44,429 nucleotides of DNA from Chloroflexota bacterium (lineage in GTDB: Bacteria > Chloroflexota > Limnocylindria > Limnocylindrales > CSP1-4), in the NCBI GenBank assembly GCA_016200675.1, contig JACQEH010000058.1, positions 1 through 44,429 on the forward strand. The letters are read 5' to 3'. Every line of letters begins with the position of its first letter. Within the stretch, counting starts at the first letter, position 1. The translations under genes and the position numbers were made by a program. Shown here in pieces: positions 15,295 to 23,562 of the stretch. Under the pieces are notes generated by a model. That model searched no databases and was not told the DNA's origin. It saw only the letters and a list, made by a program, of their open reading frames with translations.

Positions 15295-18200
15295 CAGCGG
15301 GAACCAACCGCGGCCAGCCCGCGGAACGCCAGCGAGGTCGCTTCGGCACGGGTGGCGGTTCCCAGCCGGGCGAAGAGCCGCGCCAGGCGGGCCACCACCT
15401 CGCCCTCGGCGAGCTCGAGGTCGGCGGCGATCTGGGCGTTGGTCCGGCCCTCCGTCAGGAGCTGCAACAGCTGCCGTTCGGCCTCGTCCAGGCTTGGCTG
15501 GCCAGCGGGCCCCGACGCCCCCGCCGCCGATGTCGCCGGCGCATCCAGGCGACCCGCGAGCTCGACGAGCTGGCGCCCGACGGGGCCGGTCAACCAGGCG
15601 ACGCGGACCTTCTCGTCGGCCGTCCCCTGCGCGATTCGGGCCAGTGTCTGCTGGAGATATCCGCGCACGAACTCCTGCATCTCGGGCGGCCCGTCGGCGA
15701 GCACCGCCCGAGCCGCGGGGAGCACGATCTCGAGGCTCACGTCCTCGTGGAGCGCGGCCTGGAGCGCCTCGAAGGCCGCGCCGCCGGCCATGACCGCAGT
15801 CCCCAGATCGCCTCGCGCATACGCGACCGCGGAAAGCGCGGCGTCGACCTGGGCACCCCATGGCGCATGCCCGGGAAGGAGCGGCAGGAGCTCCTTCACC
15901 TGGGCGGCGGTGCGCTCGACGAGCTCCGTGAGCGCCGGATCCGGGGGGTTCGGCGCGGGGCGCGCGGCGACGAGCCCAGCAGCCTCGGTGGCGAGGCGGG
16001 CAAGGGCCTCGCAGCGCGCGGACGTCCGTCCGCTGTCCGTGGCCATCGCGATCGCCTTCTCGAGGTGCTCGCGCATGCCAGTGGCGTCGCCGGCGCCCGC
16101 CCGGACCATGCCCCGCCAGGTCTCGAGCTGGATCGAGCGGCTCCGGGACGGCGACATGGCGGCGGCGGCGGCGGCCAGGCTGACCCAGCGCTCGGCGGCG
16201 CCGAGGTCGCCGAGCTCGAGCGAGGCCAGCGCGACGCCGCCGGCGGCCAGGAACTCGATCGCCCGATCCCCCTGGAGCCGGGCAGCCCGGTAGGCGTCCT
16301 CGCCCCGGGACAGGGCCGCGTCGGGGACGATCTTGGCCCGGGCCCAGACGTGAACCCCGAACAGCATCTGGAGGTCGAGGCGGGCCCGCTCGCTCTCCGT
16401 GACGAGCTCCGTCAGGTGGCTCGTGACCCGCCGGATCTCCTCGAGGTGACGGACCGAGGACGCGAAGTGGATGGCCGCCCCGTAGCGCGCGTAGGCCATG
16501 GCGATGACGGTCGACATGACGCCGGTCCGGTCGCCGAGGCGCTCGAAGATACCCAGGGCGCGTTCGAGGACCTGGGTCGATTCGATGAACAGCGGGGCGA
16601 CCGGCGACGCGAGGATCATGTCCTCGACGCTGACGCCCGAGGCCAGCATCGCCAGCAGGTCCGCCGCCCGGCCCGCCCGGACCTCGCCGGACAGCCAGCT
16701 GCGGCCCTTCGCGAAGTCGATCGTCCCGATCTCGCGGAGGGCGGCCGCGAGGCTGTGATCGTCGTGCAGCTGCTCCGCCAGGGCGATGGCCCGCCGATAC
16801 GCCTCATCAGCGCCATCGATGTCCATCTCGATGGCGGCCCCGCCGAAGGATTCGCCGAGCGGGCTCCGGAGGAGTGCCTGGCCGAGCTCGAGCGACGCCC
16901 GCAGCTCGAGCGCCGCATCGCCGCGCTCCGCGGCGCGGACACGGACGCGACGGGCCAGCTCCGCGGCGGCTTCCTCGTCATGGCTGATCCGGAGCGCCGA
17001 GGCGCGGCGCAGCTGGACATCCAGCTCGATCGCGGGATCCCGCATCGCCTCCGCGAGCGCCGCCAGCTCCGTCAGGCCATCGAGCCGCTCGGCGGTCCGC
17101 CGAAGGACGGCGTAGGCGTCATCGCGCGTCGCGAGCAGCACCCGCCGATCGGCGGGGGACGAGACGACGGGCAGCGCCTGCTCGACGAGCCGGAGCGCCT
17201 CCTCCGGGGCATTGGAGGCCAGGGCCGCCGTGGCCGCGTCGATCGAGAAGCGCGCCGCACGGCCGGTGTCGCCGGCAGCGAGTGCGTGCTGGGCGAGCAT
17301 CGGCAGGCCGGCCGGGGCTGGGTCGCCGCCCTCGAGCAGGAGGTCGACGACCGCCGCATGGACCTGCCGGCGGCGGGCGGCGGAGAGCTGGCCGGCCGCG
17401 AACTGGCGGACCTGCTCGTGGGTGAAGGTGTAGTCGGCCGGCTCACCATGGGCCTGGGACAGGAGCAGCCCCGCCCGGACCGCGGGCGCAAGATCGACGG
17501 CAAGCTGGTCGACCCCGTCGTCGAGGCCCGTCGGCGCTCCTTCGCCTGCCACGCCCGGCCCCGCGGGCCCCGCCGGCGCCGCCGCTGTCGGTCCCACGTC
17601 GCCCTCGCCGATGCGTGCCCGGATCGCCCGGAGGTCGCGCAGGCTGAAGCTCCGGCCGAGGATCGCGGCATCGCCGAGGACCGCCCGGGTCCGAGCCGGG
17701 AATCGCGCGGCGCGGCGATCGATGAGCGTCCGGACCGCGGACGGCACGAGCCTCGCGGCGTTCCGCCCGAGCCGCCACTCCCCGTCGACCTGCTGGAGCG
17801 TGCCAGCCTCGCGGTGCGTCCGGGCCAGCTCTTCCACGATGAAGGGCACGCCCTCGGATTGGACGTGCATCGCGGCCGCCGAGACAGGGTCGCACGGCCC
17901 GCCCAGGACCCGCTTCAGGAGCTCGGCCGTCTCGACCGAGCTGAAGCGTCCCGGCCGGAGCCGCCGGACGAGGCCCATGCGCTCCATGTCGGCGACGAAG
18001 TTCACCGCCTCGGTGACCGTCGCGAACTCGTCCGGCCGGATCGTCAGGAAGAGGAAGATTGGCCGGTCGGCGTCGCTCCGGACCATGTAGCGAAGCAGCC
18101 TCAGGGTGTCGTCGTCGGCCCACTGGACGTCGTCGATGAGGATCGCGAGCGGTCTGACCTCCGCCAGCGCCGCGACGGCGATGCCGGCGAGGTCGAAGGC

Positions 18201-18677
18201 CCGGAGGAGCTTTGCGTCCGGCGTCAGGGTCTCGAAGCCGCGCTCGTCGCGTCCGGAGATGGCCTCGACGACGCGGGCGACGGCCGCCTCGGCCGGCGTC
18301 CCTGCGGCCGTGTCCCGGATGGCGGCGGCCGCGAAGAGGCTCCTCGCCACCAGGAACGGCCCACGGATCTCCTCGTCGGCGGTGATCGCGATGCCGGTGA
18401 AGCCACTCGCCGATGCCTGCTCGGCGGCGGCCAGCAGGAGTCGCGTCTTGCCTATGCCGGGCTCACCCTCCAGCGTCACCGCCGCGAGGCGGCTCGTCGC
18501 CTCCTTCAGCTCGCGGGCGATCGCGTCGAGCTCGGCGCTCCGCCCGATGACCGCACCGGTCGCCCGGCGAAGCTGGACCGCGAGCGAGCACTGGGGTCCC
18601 ACGAGGGGGTCGAGGGCACCGCCGTCGCCAGCCCGAGGAGGCGGGGCGGGCGCGAGGGACGTCACATCGCCCGGCAT
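15294..18677 (-). CDS. large LuxR-family ATPase regulator (STAND/MalT-like)
   Basis: 1127 residues. Near the N-terminus is an AAA/STAND ATPase: IGRSAELDAIARELK, Walker A GEPGIGKT (71-78) and Walker B LAILIDDVQWADDDTLRLLRYM. A long Ala/Leu-rich helical-repeat region (about 420-1030, TPR-like) follows, then a C-terminal LuxR-type helix-turn-helix (LDEAERQLLQLLTEGRTNAQIAADLELAEGEVV). Proteins of this build sense a ligand or partner through the repeats and switch on transcription with ATP. They are often paired with class III cyclases, as here with the coupled ferredoxin-cyclase. A perfect 10-bp inverted repeat lies 11 bp upstream. The ATG at 18677 is supported by CATAAT seven bases upstream. Confidence 0.9.
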   Translation of the reverse strand: MPGDVTSLAPAPPPRAGDGGALDPLVGPQCSLAVQLRRATGAVIGRSAELDAIARELKEATSRLAAVTLEGEPGIGKTRLLLAAAEQASASGFTGIAITADEEIRGPFLVARSLFAAAAIRDTAAGTPAEAAVARVVEAISGRDERGFETLTPDAKLLRAFDLAGIAVAALAEVRPLAILIDDVQWADDDTLRLLRYMVRSDADRPIFLFLTIRPDEFATVTEAVNFVADMERMGLVRRLRPGRFSSVETAELLKRVLGGPCDPVSAAAMHVQSEGVPFIVEELARTHREAGTLQQVDGEWRLGRNAARLVPSAVRTLIDRRAARFPARTRAVLGDAAILGRSFSLRDLRAIRARIGEGDVGPTAAAPAGPAGPGVAGEGAPTGLDDGVDQLAVDLAPAVRAGLLLSQAHGEPADYTFTHEQVRQFAAGQLSAARRRQVHAAVVDLLLEGGDPAPAGLPMLAQHALAAGDTGRAARFSIDAATAALASNAPEEALRLVEQALPVVSSPADRRVLLATRDDAYAVLRRTAERLDGLTELAALAEAMRDPAIELDVQLRRASALRISHDEEAAAELARRVRVRAAERGDAALELRASLELGQALLRSPLGESFGGAAIEMDIDGADEAYRRAIALAEQLHDDHSLAAALREIGTIDFAKGRSWLSGEVRAGRAADLLAMLASGVSVEDMILASPVAPLFIESTQVLERALGIFERLGDRTGVMSTVIAMAYARYGAAIHFASSVRHLEEIRRVTSHLTELVTESERARLDLQMLFGVHVWARAKIVPDAALSRGEDAYRAARLQGDRAIEFLAAGGVALASLELGDLGAAERWVSLAAAAAAMSPSRSRSIQLETWRGMVRAGAGDATGMREHLEKAIAMATDSGRTSARCEALARLATEAAGLVAARPAPNPPDPALTELVERTAAQVKELLPLLPGHAPWGAQVDAALSAVAYARGDLGTAVMAGGAAFEALQAALHEDVSLEIVLPAARAVLADGPPEMQEFVRGYLQQTLARIAQGTADEKVRVAWLTGPVGRQLVELAGRLDAPATSAAGASGPAGQPSLDEAERQLLQLLTEGRTNAQIAADLELAEGEVVARLARLFARLGTATRAEATSLAFRGLAAVGSR

Positions 18678-18684
18678 GCCGCCG

Positions 18685-18720
18685 ATTATGACCAGGTTGC
18701 CACGTGGCCTACCTGGTCAT
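18685..18720 (-). promoter_or_regulatory. nested palindrome and -10 box before the LuxR ATPase gene
   Basis: Arms ATGACCAGGT (18688-18697) and ACCTGGTCAT (18711-18720) are perfect inverted copies around a 13-nt centre that itself holds the palindrome GCCACGTGGC (18699-18708). The inner arm overlaps a CATAAT box (minus strand, 18690-18685), which ends 7 nt before the ATG. A dimeric regulator, possibly the gene's own product, would bind here. Confidence 0.65.
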
Positions 18721-18887
18721 GGTCAGCCTGGTCGTCGCACTGAGCGTCGGAGGGGTTGGCGACCGCGGCCGGCTGGGCCGATGCCGAGGACTGGTCACCT
18801 ACGCTGCTCCCGCAGGGGAGCGGACACCTGCGAATGCATCCGAAGCACGGGATTCCTGGCCCACTCCAGCGGGAGCGTTGACCAACC

Positions 18888-18907
18888 CGGGGTGGGATGC
18901 CACCCCG
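18888..18907 (-). terminator. GC-rich hairpin downstream of the propeller gene
   Basis: CGGGGTGG and CCACCCCG form a perfect 8-bp stem with a GATG loop, about 120 bp after the stop of the ECF-linked propeller gene. There is no U tract, so termination is only a possibility. The rest of the 304 bp at 18721-19024 holds no gene I can support. Confidence 0.3.
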
Positions 18908-19024
18908 AGCCCGTCACTCGGCCTGGGGACCCCGAATCCCCGCGACCGCCGGAGCGCGACCGAGATCGAGGCAACGGCGACCACGGTCGCCAGGAGGAGC
19001 CCACACCCACGAAACGCCCGACGA

Positions 19025-20284
19025 TCAGGGCGCAAACGCCGCGAGAGACAGCCGGAGGACGGCGTCGTGGTACCCGTCGATAATCCACACCGCGCTCGAC
19101 GTCGCCACCATGTCACCGCCGCCGCCGAACGTCGTTCCGGGTATGAGAACGCGATCGACCGTGTTCGTCGCTTCATCGATCCGAACGAGCCTTCCCGTGG
19201 TCGGATCGCCGGTATCCACCGACACCCACGGAGCGCCGTCGATCACGGCGGGGTTGAAACCGGATCCTCCGAGATCAACCGTGGCGGCCAGCATGTTCGT
19301 CGACGGATCGATCCGGGCCATGACCGTCGATGCGGAGCAGCCGGTGACCCAGACGCCTGTCGCGGTCACCGCGATCCCGCCGCACGGAATGATCCCGGAC
19401 GGCACCTTGATCGTCTCCTGGACCAAATTCGTGACGGGATCGATTCGAACGAGGGAGGCGGCGTTTGGGACGTCCACCCAGATGCTCCCGAATCCGCTGG
19501 CCAGCCAGTTGGGACCGCTGGTGCCGGACGAGGCAAGAAAGACGGTGGTTGCGACGCGGTTCGTCGCCGGATCGACCCGGAGGACGGTGCCGCCGTGGAC
19601 GTCGGCGACCCAGACGGCGTCGGCGGTGGCGAGGACGCCCTTCGGGGCCAGGCCCGCCGCGATCTTCGATGCCACGGTGTTCCCTACCGGGTCCACGCGG
19701 TAGAGGGTCTGGGAGTCGTTGTCGGTTGCCCACAGACCGCCTGGACCCGCGGCCAATCCGTTGTACAGGTCGGCGGCCGAGCCAAGGGGGACGGAGGCCA
19801 CGACCACGTTTGTGACCGGGTCGATCCGATCGAGCCGGCCGCTCGCGAGGACCCAGACCGCGTCGTCGGTTGCCACGATGGCGATCGGTCCCTGCACGGG
19901 CACCCTGACCGCCGGTGCCAGGGCGAGCGGACTCGGGAGCGCCGCGCCGCTGGAAGCGGCTGGCGTCGGGATCGGTTTGGCGGTGGCGTCCGGCGACGCC
20001 GTGGACGTCGGCCGAAGGGCTCCGCCGGCAAGCCCGGCGGCGGTCGCGACGACCAGCAGCAGGGCAACGAGCCCGAGGACCAGTTGGGTGCGCGACCGCG
20101 TCGCGGCTCGCTCGCCGCCGATCGGTGCTGTCCGATGCCACGGGTACACCCGAACCTGACGGGTCCGCATCGTTTCCGTGAACGTATCCTCGAGGAGACG
20201 CGTCGGGGCACGCCCGGGCGCGACCGAGTGCATCCACGCCGTGAGCGCGCGGTCAACGTCGAGGTCGTCCGGCCGTTCGGTCAT
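19025..20284 (-). CDS. membrane-anchored beta-propeller, probable anti-sigma partner
   Basis: 419 residues. Residues 1-68 are cytoplasmic and charged (DDLDVDRALTAWMHSVAPGRAPTRLLEDTF), followed by one membrane helix (about 69-88, LVLGLVALLLVVATAAGLAG), a Pro/Ala/Ser linker and a YncE/Vgb-like propeller (about 125-415). Repeated units include AVWVLASGRLDRIDPVTNVVVASV, AVWVADVHGGTVLRVDPATNRVATTV and GVWVTGC...RIDPSTNMLAATV. The gene overlaps the ECF sigma gene by 4 bp (ATGA), the usual position of an anti-sigma factor, so the N-terminus may hold the sigma factor until the outside propeller senses a signal. No zinc-binding HxxxCxxC motif is present, so the inhibitory role is inferred from context. 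Confidence 0.82.
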   Translation of the reverse strand: MTERPDDLDVDRALTAWMHSVAPGRAPTRLLEDTFTETMRTRQVRVYPWHRTAPIGGERAATRSRTQLVLGLVALLLVVATAAGLAGGALRPTSTASPDATAKPIPTPAASSGAALPSPLALAPAVRVPVQGPIAIVATDDAVWVLASGRLDRIDPVTNVVVASVPLGSAADLYNGLAAGPGGLWATDNDSQTLYRVDPVGNTVASKIAAGLAPKGVLATADAVWVADVHGGTVLRVDPATNRVATTVFLASSGTSGPNWLASGFGSIWVDVPNAASLVRIDPVTNLVQETIKVPSGIIPCGGIAVTATGVWVTGCSASTVMARIDPSTNMLAATVDLGGSGFNPAVIDGAPWVSVDTGDPTTGRLVRIDEATNTVDRVLIPGTTFGGGGDMVATSSAVWIIDGYHDAVLRLSLAAFAP

Positions 20285-20835
20285 GCCGATCTCCTCGCGA
20301 TCGGGGTCTTGCCGGATCGGTCGTCCGCATCGAGGGCGGCGCGCATCGCGGCGACGCCGTATCGAACTCGCGACTTCACCGTTCCGACGGGAACGCCGAG
20401 CGTCGCGGCGATCTCGGTATGGCTGAGGTCGGCGTAATGCTGGAGAACCAGGACGGTCCGTTGATCGAGCGGCAGTTGCCGGAAGGCACGCTCGATCCGA
20501 TCCGATTGCGCCAGCCCGGTCGACGTATCCGTCACGATGCGATCGCCCACGCTGTGGAGCGAGACCTCCGCGCGGCGGTGGACGCGGCGAGCCTCGTCAT
20601 AGCAGGCGTTGACGAGGAGCCGACGGAGCCAGGCATCGAAGCGGGCTGCATCTCGGAGCCGCGGGATCTCTCGCCACGCCCGGACGAACGCCTCCTGGGT
20701 GGCGTCGGCCGCTCGATCCGAGTCCCGCAGGATCAGGCACGCCAGGGCGTACAGCCGTGTCGTCGAGGCAGTCACGAGGGCCGCGAAGGCATCGTGGTTC
20801 CCACGCATGGCCTCGAGGACATCTCCTGTGCTCAT
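20281..20835 (-). CDS. ECF-type RNA polymerase sigma factor
   Basis: 184 residues. Region 2 is visible in AFAALVTASTTRLYALACLILRDSDRAADATQEAFVRAWREIPRLRD, and region 4 in FRQLPLDQRTVLVLQHYADLSHTEIAATLGVPVGTVKSRVRYGVAAMR. No C-terminal extension. ECF factors redirect RNA polymerase to a small stress or envelope regulon. The stop overlaps the start of the propeller gene, its likely membrane-bound inhibitor. I could not identify an autoregulated ECF promoter upstream with confidence. Confidence 0.94.
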   Translation of the reverse strand: MSTGDVLEAMRGNHDAFAALVTASTTRLYALACLILRDSDRAADATQEAFVRAWREIPRLRDAARFDAWLRRLLVNACYDEARRVHRRAEVSLHSVGDRIVTDTSTGLAQSDRIERAFRQLPLDQRTVLVLQHYADLSHTEIAATLGVPVGTVKSRVRYGVAAMRAALDADDRSGKTPIARRSA

Positions 20836-20958
20836 CGTCGGTGTAGCCGCCTTGCGGATCGGGAGCGGGGGTCTAGGGCTTAGTGTCCATCCGGCGTCGA
20901 TTGGTCGCGGGACGGCGGCGCCGCTTCGGTGCCACCGTCCCGCGTTGACGGCTGGTGG

Positions 20959-21960
20959 TCAGTTGTTCTGGCTGCTGCCCCGTGGCTGCCAGGCAGGGAC
21001 GGCCTGCAGGCTTGAGTCCGACGTCAGGCGGTGCTGGCCGCTGCCATCGGCGTTCATGACGAAGATCGGCCGGTCGCTGCCGCCAGCGGCTCGGAAGTCG
21101 CGCAGGAACGCGATCATGCGCCCGTCCGGCGACCAGGCGGTGCCGAAGTCGTCACCACCCGCGCAGGGCGACGCGTCGGCGGGAGTGCACCCCGAGATCT
21201 GGTGCTGGCCGGTGCCGTCGGCGTTCATGACCCAGATCCCTCCGCTGCCGGACTGGCCGCTGTGGTAGGCGATCAGCGAACCATCCGGACTCCAGTCCGG
21301 GACCTGGTCCTTGGGATCGGCGCCGGACGTGAGCGGGTGCTGATTGCCGCCGTCGGCGTCCATGACCCAGACCTGCTCGTTGATGGGATCCCCGTCGGGT
21401 GTGGTGTCGTCGGCATGGCTGAAGACGATCTTCGTGCCGTCGGGCGACCAGGCCGGAGTGTCGTTGAAGCAGCCCGACCCGAAGCCGGCGCAGCTCGTCA
21501 GGGCGCGCGGGCCGGTGCCGTCCTTCGCCGACACGACGTAGATCTGGTCGGTGGCGTCGGACCCCTCGGTGCCGCCGAAGGCGATCAGGAGGCCGTCCGG
21601 CGAGAAGTCCGGGAAGGTCGCCCGCCCGCCGAGGTGGGTGAGCTGCTGCTGGCCCGTTCCGTTCGCCTTCATGGTCCAGATCTCGAAGTTCCCGCTGGAG
21701 TCGGCGCAGTATGCGATCGTGCGGCCGTCGCGAGAGTAGGCCGGACACAGGGCGTTGCCGGTCCCGGTCGTGAGCTGCTTGAGGCTCTTCCCGTCGGGCT
21801 GGACGGAGAAGATGTTGGCGCTCCCGTCGGCGGCGCGGACGCCGAAGGCGATCCGCCCGTCGGCGGCGCCACGGAAGGTCGCCAGGACGGTGCCGAGAGC
21901 GAGTGCCGTGATCCCGATGACGAGGCCAACGGCCAGGAGTACTGAGCGCTTGCGGAGCAT
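20959..21960 (-). CDS. TolB-like WD40/PD40 propeller protein, membrane-anchored or secreted
   Basis: 333 residues from the ATG at 21960, chosen because AGAGG precedes it at good spacing; an in-frame start at 21984 would add eight residues. A signal-anchor (LLAVGLVIGITALALGTVLA) precedes a six- or seven-bladed PD40 propeller: repeats such as PAYSRDGRTIAYCADSSGNFEIW, PDFSPDGLLIAFGG, PAWSPDGTKIVFSH, PDWSPDGSLIAYHSG and TAWSPDGRMIAFLR, each followed by IWVMNADGTGQHQL-like strands. Such proteins bind partners or substrates outside the membrane. It ends 123 bp upstream of the sigma factor start on the same strand, so this is the second propeller at one regulatory locus. Confidence 0.88.
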   Translation of the reverse strand: MLRKRSVLLAVGLVIGITALALGTVLATFRGAADGRIAFGVRAADGSANIFSVQPDGKSLKQLTTGTGNALCPAYSRDGRTIAYCADSSGNFEIWTMKANGTGQQQLTHLGGRATFPDFSPDGLLIAFGGTEGSDATDQIYVVSAKDGTGPRALTSCAGFGSGCFNDTPAWSPDGTKIVFSHADDTTPDGDPINEQVWVMDADGGNQHPLTSGADPKDQVPDWSPDGSLIAYHSGQSGSGGIWVMNADGTGQHQISGCTPADASPCAGGDDFGTAWSPDGRMIAFLRDFRAAGGSDRPIFVMNADGSGQHRLTSDSSLQAVPAWQPRGSSQNN

Positions 21961-22025
21961 GGCGGAACCTCTGGTGGTGTCCACGGCCGACCCAGAAGAG
22001 ACGTTCGTCTGTGCGCCGCTCAGCC

Positions 22026-22229
22026 CTATGACGTCGGGCGGGGCCTGATCCGATCTAACTCCGTCAGTCGGCCTGGGGACCTCCTCCTCGGTCGCAGCGC
22101 GGCCGTGGACGAAGCGGAACGACCGGGGAGGTCGACGCTGGCGTCCGGGTGCGCCAGGAGGTCAAGCCACCACGCCGGCTCGGGATCGACCCAGCCGCTC
22201 ATCGCCATGGTGGCGAGGGTGTGCTGCAC
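22026..22229 (-). pseudogene. remnant, possibly deazaflavin-dependent nitroreductase-like
   Basis: A short minus-strand frame contains SGWVDPEPAWWLDLLAHPDASVDLPGR, which resembles the PAWWLNL...HP middle motif of F420/deazaflavin-dependent nitroreductase (DUF385) proteins. Nothing before or after matches that family, and the flanking residues look random, so only a fragment of roughly 30 codons (about 22130-22210) seems to survive. The link is weak. Confidence 0.3.
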
Positions 22230-22308
22230 GGGCCAGTCGTTCCGACCATTCGGCGTGGACGGCGGATGGCGGGAAGGAGCCCCGCCGGCGCCGGCCCGGA
22301 TCGAGGAG

Positions 22309-22630
22309 TCAGCGCGACGCGATCAGCGTGGCCAGGTCCTTCAGCGTGGCGTACGAGCCGCCGAGCACCTCCCGCTCGTTGAACCAGGCGAACCCTCGGA
22401 GGCCGTAGGCACGGGCCTGCGAGGCGGTGAACTCGAGCACCGTCGCCGACCCGCCACCCGTGTTCTCGCCGTCGGTCGCCATGCCGTGACTGGCGGCCAG
22501 CGAGGCGAGGTAGTGGACGGGTCGCCAGCTGACGGGACTGGCACTCGCGTCGTTCCCGAAGGGACAGTCCAGCCAGGTCATGGTCGGGACGATCCCGGAC
22601 ACGGCGGCGAGCGCGTCCACCTGCCGGGCG
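22309..22630 (-). pseudogene. C-terminal fragment of a barrel-type glycosidase-like protein
   Basis: About 100 codons of good coding character: SGIVPTMTWLDCPFG, LASLAASHGMATDGENTGGG and RAYGLRGFAWFNEREVLGG, ending normally at 22309. The ending resembles the last strands and helices of a (beta/alpha)8 glycoside hydrolase, where an active-site Glu and aromatic residues recur; this is a tentative resemblance. Upstream the frame meets a TGA within 21 bp of the last coding-like residue, and the sequence switches abruptly to an opposite-strand gene fragment, so the N-terminal part has been lost. Confidence 0.5.
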
Positions 22631-22633
22631 GGC

Positions 22634-22822
22634 CTAGATCAGGCCGGCGCGTCGTATGTGGTCGTGAGCACCAAGCAGTTCGACGATGGCTACACGCTGT
22701 ATGGACGCGAGATCTACGCGTGGCTCCAGGCGCGCGGCACGCCGGTGTACACCTTCGTGGGCCGGACGTACGGTCGCCTTGAGGTCTATCGGATCAGAGC
22801 GACCACGACACCAAGCGGCTGA
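22634..22822 (+). pseudogene. C-terminal fragment of a membrane glycosyltransferase-like protein
   Basis: About 62 codons read LDQAGASYVVVSTKQFDDG...EIYAWLQARGTPVYTFVGRTYGRLEVYRI and end at a TGA. The content is like the extracytoplasmic C-terminal domain of large multi-pass glycosyltransferases of the PMT/ArnT style, which end with a similar YGxLEVYR strand. All upstream sequence is missing: coding character on this strand begins at 22634, next to a CTAG, just where the opposite-strand glycosidase fragment stops. This marks a rearrangement breakpoint. Family is tentative. Confidence 0.5.
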
Positions 22823-22889
22823 CCTGCCGCCGGACCGCCTGCGGCCGGGACGTCGGCGCTTCCCCAGACGAGTCAACGGGCCAGTCCGC

Positions 22890-22895
22890 TAGGAT
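22890..22895 (+). promoter_or_regulatory. -10 box (TAGGAT) of leaderless SDR gene
   Basis: TAGGAT is followed by seven bases and then the ATG at 22903. No ribosome binding site is visible, so a leaderless transcript is likely. Confidence 0.45.
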
Positions 22896-22902
22896 CGCGG
22901 GC

Positions 22903-23538
22903 ATGCACCTCACGATCCTCGGTGGCACGGGTCGAATCGGCGGGCTCGTCGTCGAGCAGGCGCTCGCCGCGGGCCACGAGCTGACACTCCTCGTCCGCGA
23001 CCCGCACAAGGTCGCCGCCTCGGCGGGGCGGCTCAGGTTGGTGCCCGGGGTGGTCGCCAACCAGACGGCCACGGCCGAGGCCATCCGGGGCGCGGACGCG
23101 GTGATCAGTGCCCTCGCCCCCGACGACAACCGGGCGGATCAGGTGCCGGCCCTGCGGGCCGGCATGGAAACCGTCGTTGCCGTCATGCGCGAGGAGCGCG
23201 TCGAGCGCATCGTCAACCTCTCGGGCGCCGCCGTGGACGCGCCGGGCGACACCAAGCCCGCCCTGGACCGCGTCGCCGCACGGATCGTCCGTCTCGTGTC
23301 AGGCCACGTGGTGGCGGCCAAGCAGGCCGAGTTTGACGTCCTGCGGGCGTCGGACCTCGAGTGGATCGCCGTCCGGCCGCCACTCGTGGTCGATGGACCG
23401 CACACCCGCCGCTACCGCGCCGGGCTGGACGTCCTGCGACCAGGTGCGCGCATCTCCAGGGCGGACATCGCCGACTTCATGCTCGCCCAGGCCATCCGCC
23501 CGACGTTTGTCCGCCAGGCACCCTTCATCTGCTACTGA
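22903..23538 (+). CDS. NAD(P)-binding protein, atypical SDR / NmrA-like
   Basis: 211 residues. The Rossmann dinucleotide site GGTGRIGG is at residues 7-14, followed by VEQALAAGHELTLLVRDP, GADAVISALAP, VNLSGAAVD and the C-terminal WIAVRPPLVVDG. This is the atypical short-chain dehydrogenase class (SDR_a5/NmrA-like): proteins that bind NAD(P)H and act as reductases, epimerases or redox sensors. The usual Tyr-xxx-Lys catalytic pair is not evident; Lys in VVAAKQAEFDVL may take its place. It stands alone, 81 bp after the broken glycosyltransferase fragment. Confidence 0.85.
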   Translation: MHLTILGGTGRIGGLVVEQALAAGHELTLLVRDPHKVAASAGRLRLVPGVVANQTATAEAIRGADAVISALAPDDNRADQVPALRAGMETVVAVMREERVERIVNLSGAAVDAPGDTKPALDRVAARIVRLVSGHVVAAKQAEFDVLRASDLEWIAVRPPLVVDGPHTRRYRAGLDVLRPGARISRADIADFMLAQAIRPTFVRQAPFICY

Positions 23539-23562
23539 GGCCGGACCGAACTGGGAGTTCGC

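Noticed and set aside
15747..18743. A 998-codon open frame on the plus strand
   Set aside because: It is the antisense shadow of the LuxR ATPase gene; its residues are low-complexity Arg/Gly/Pro and carry no domain.
18799..19024. A possible small exported protein on the minus strand after the propeller gene
   Set aside because: One hydrophobic stretch is present, but there is no clear start and the rest is compositionally random.
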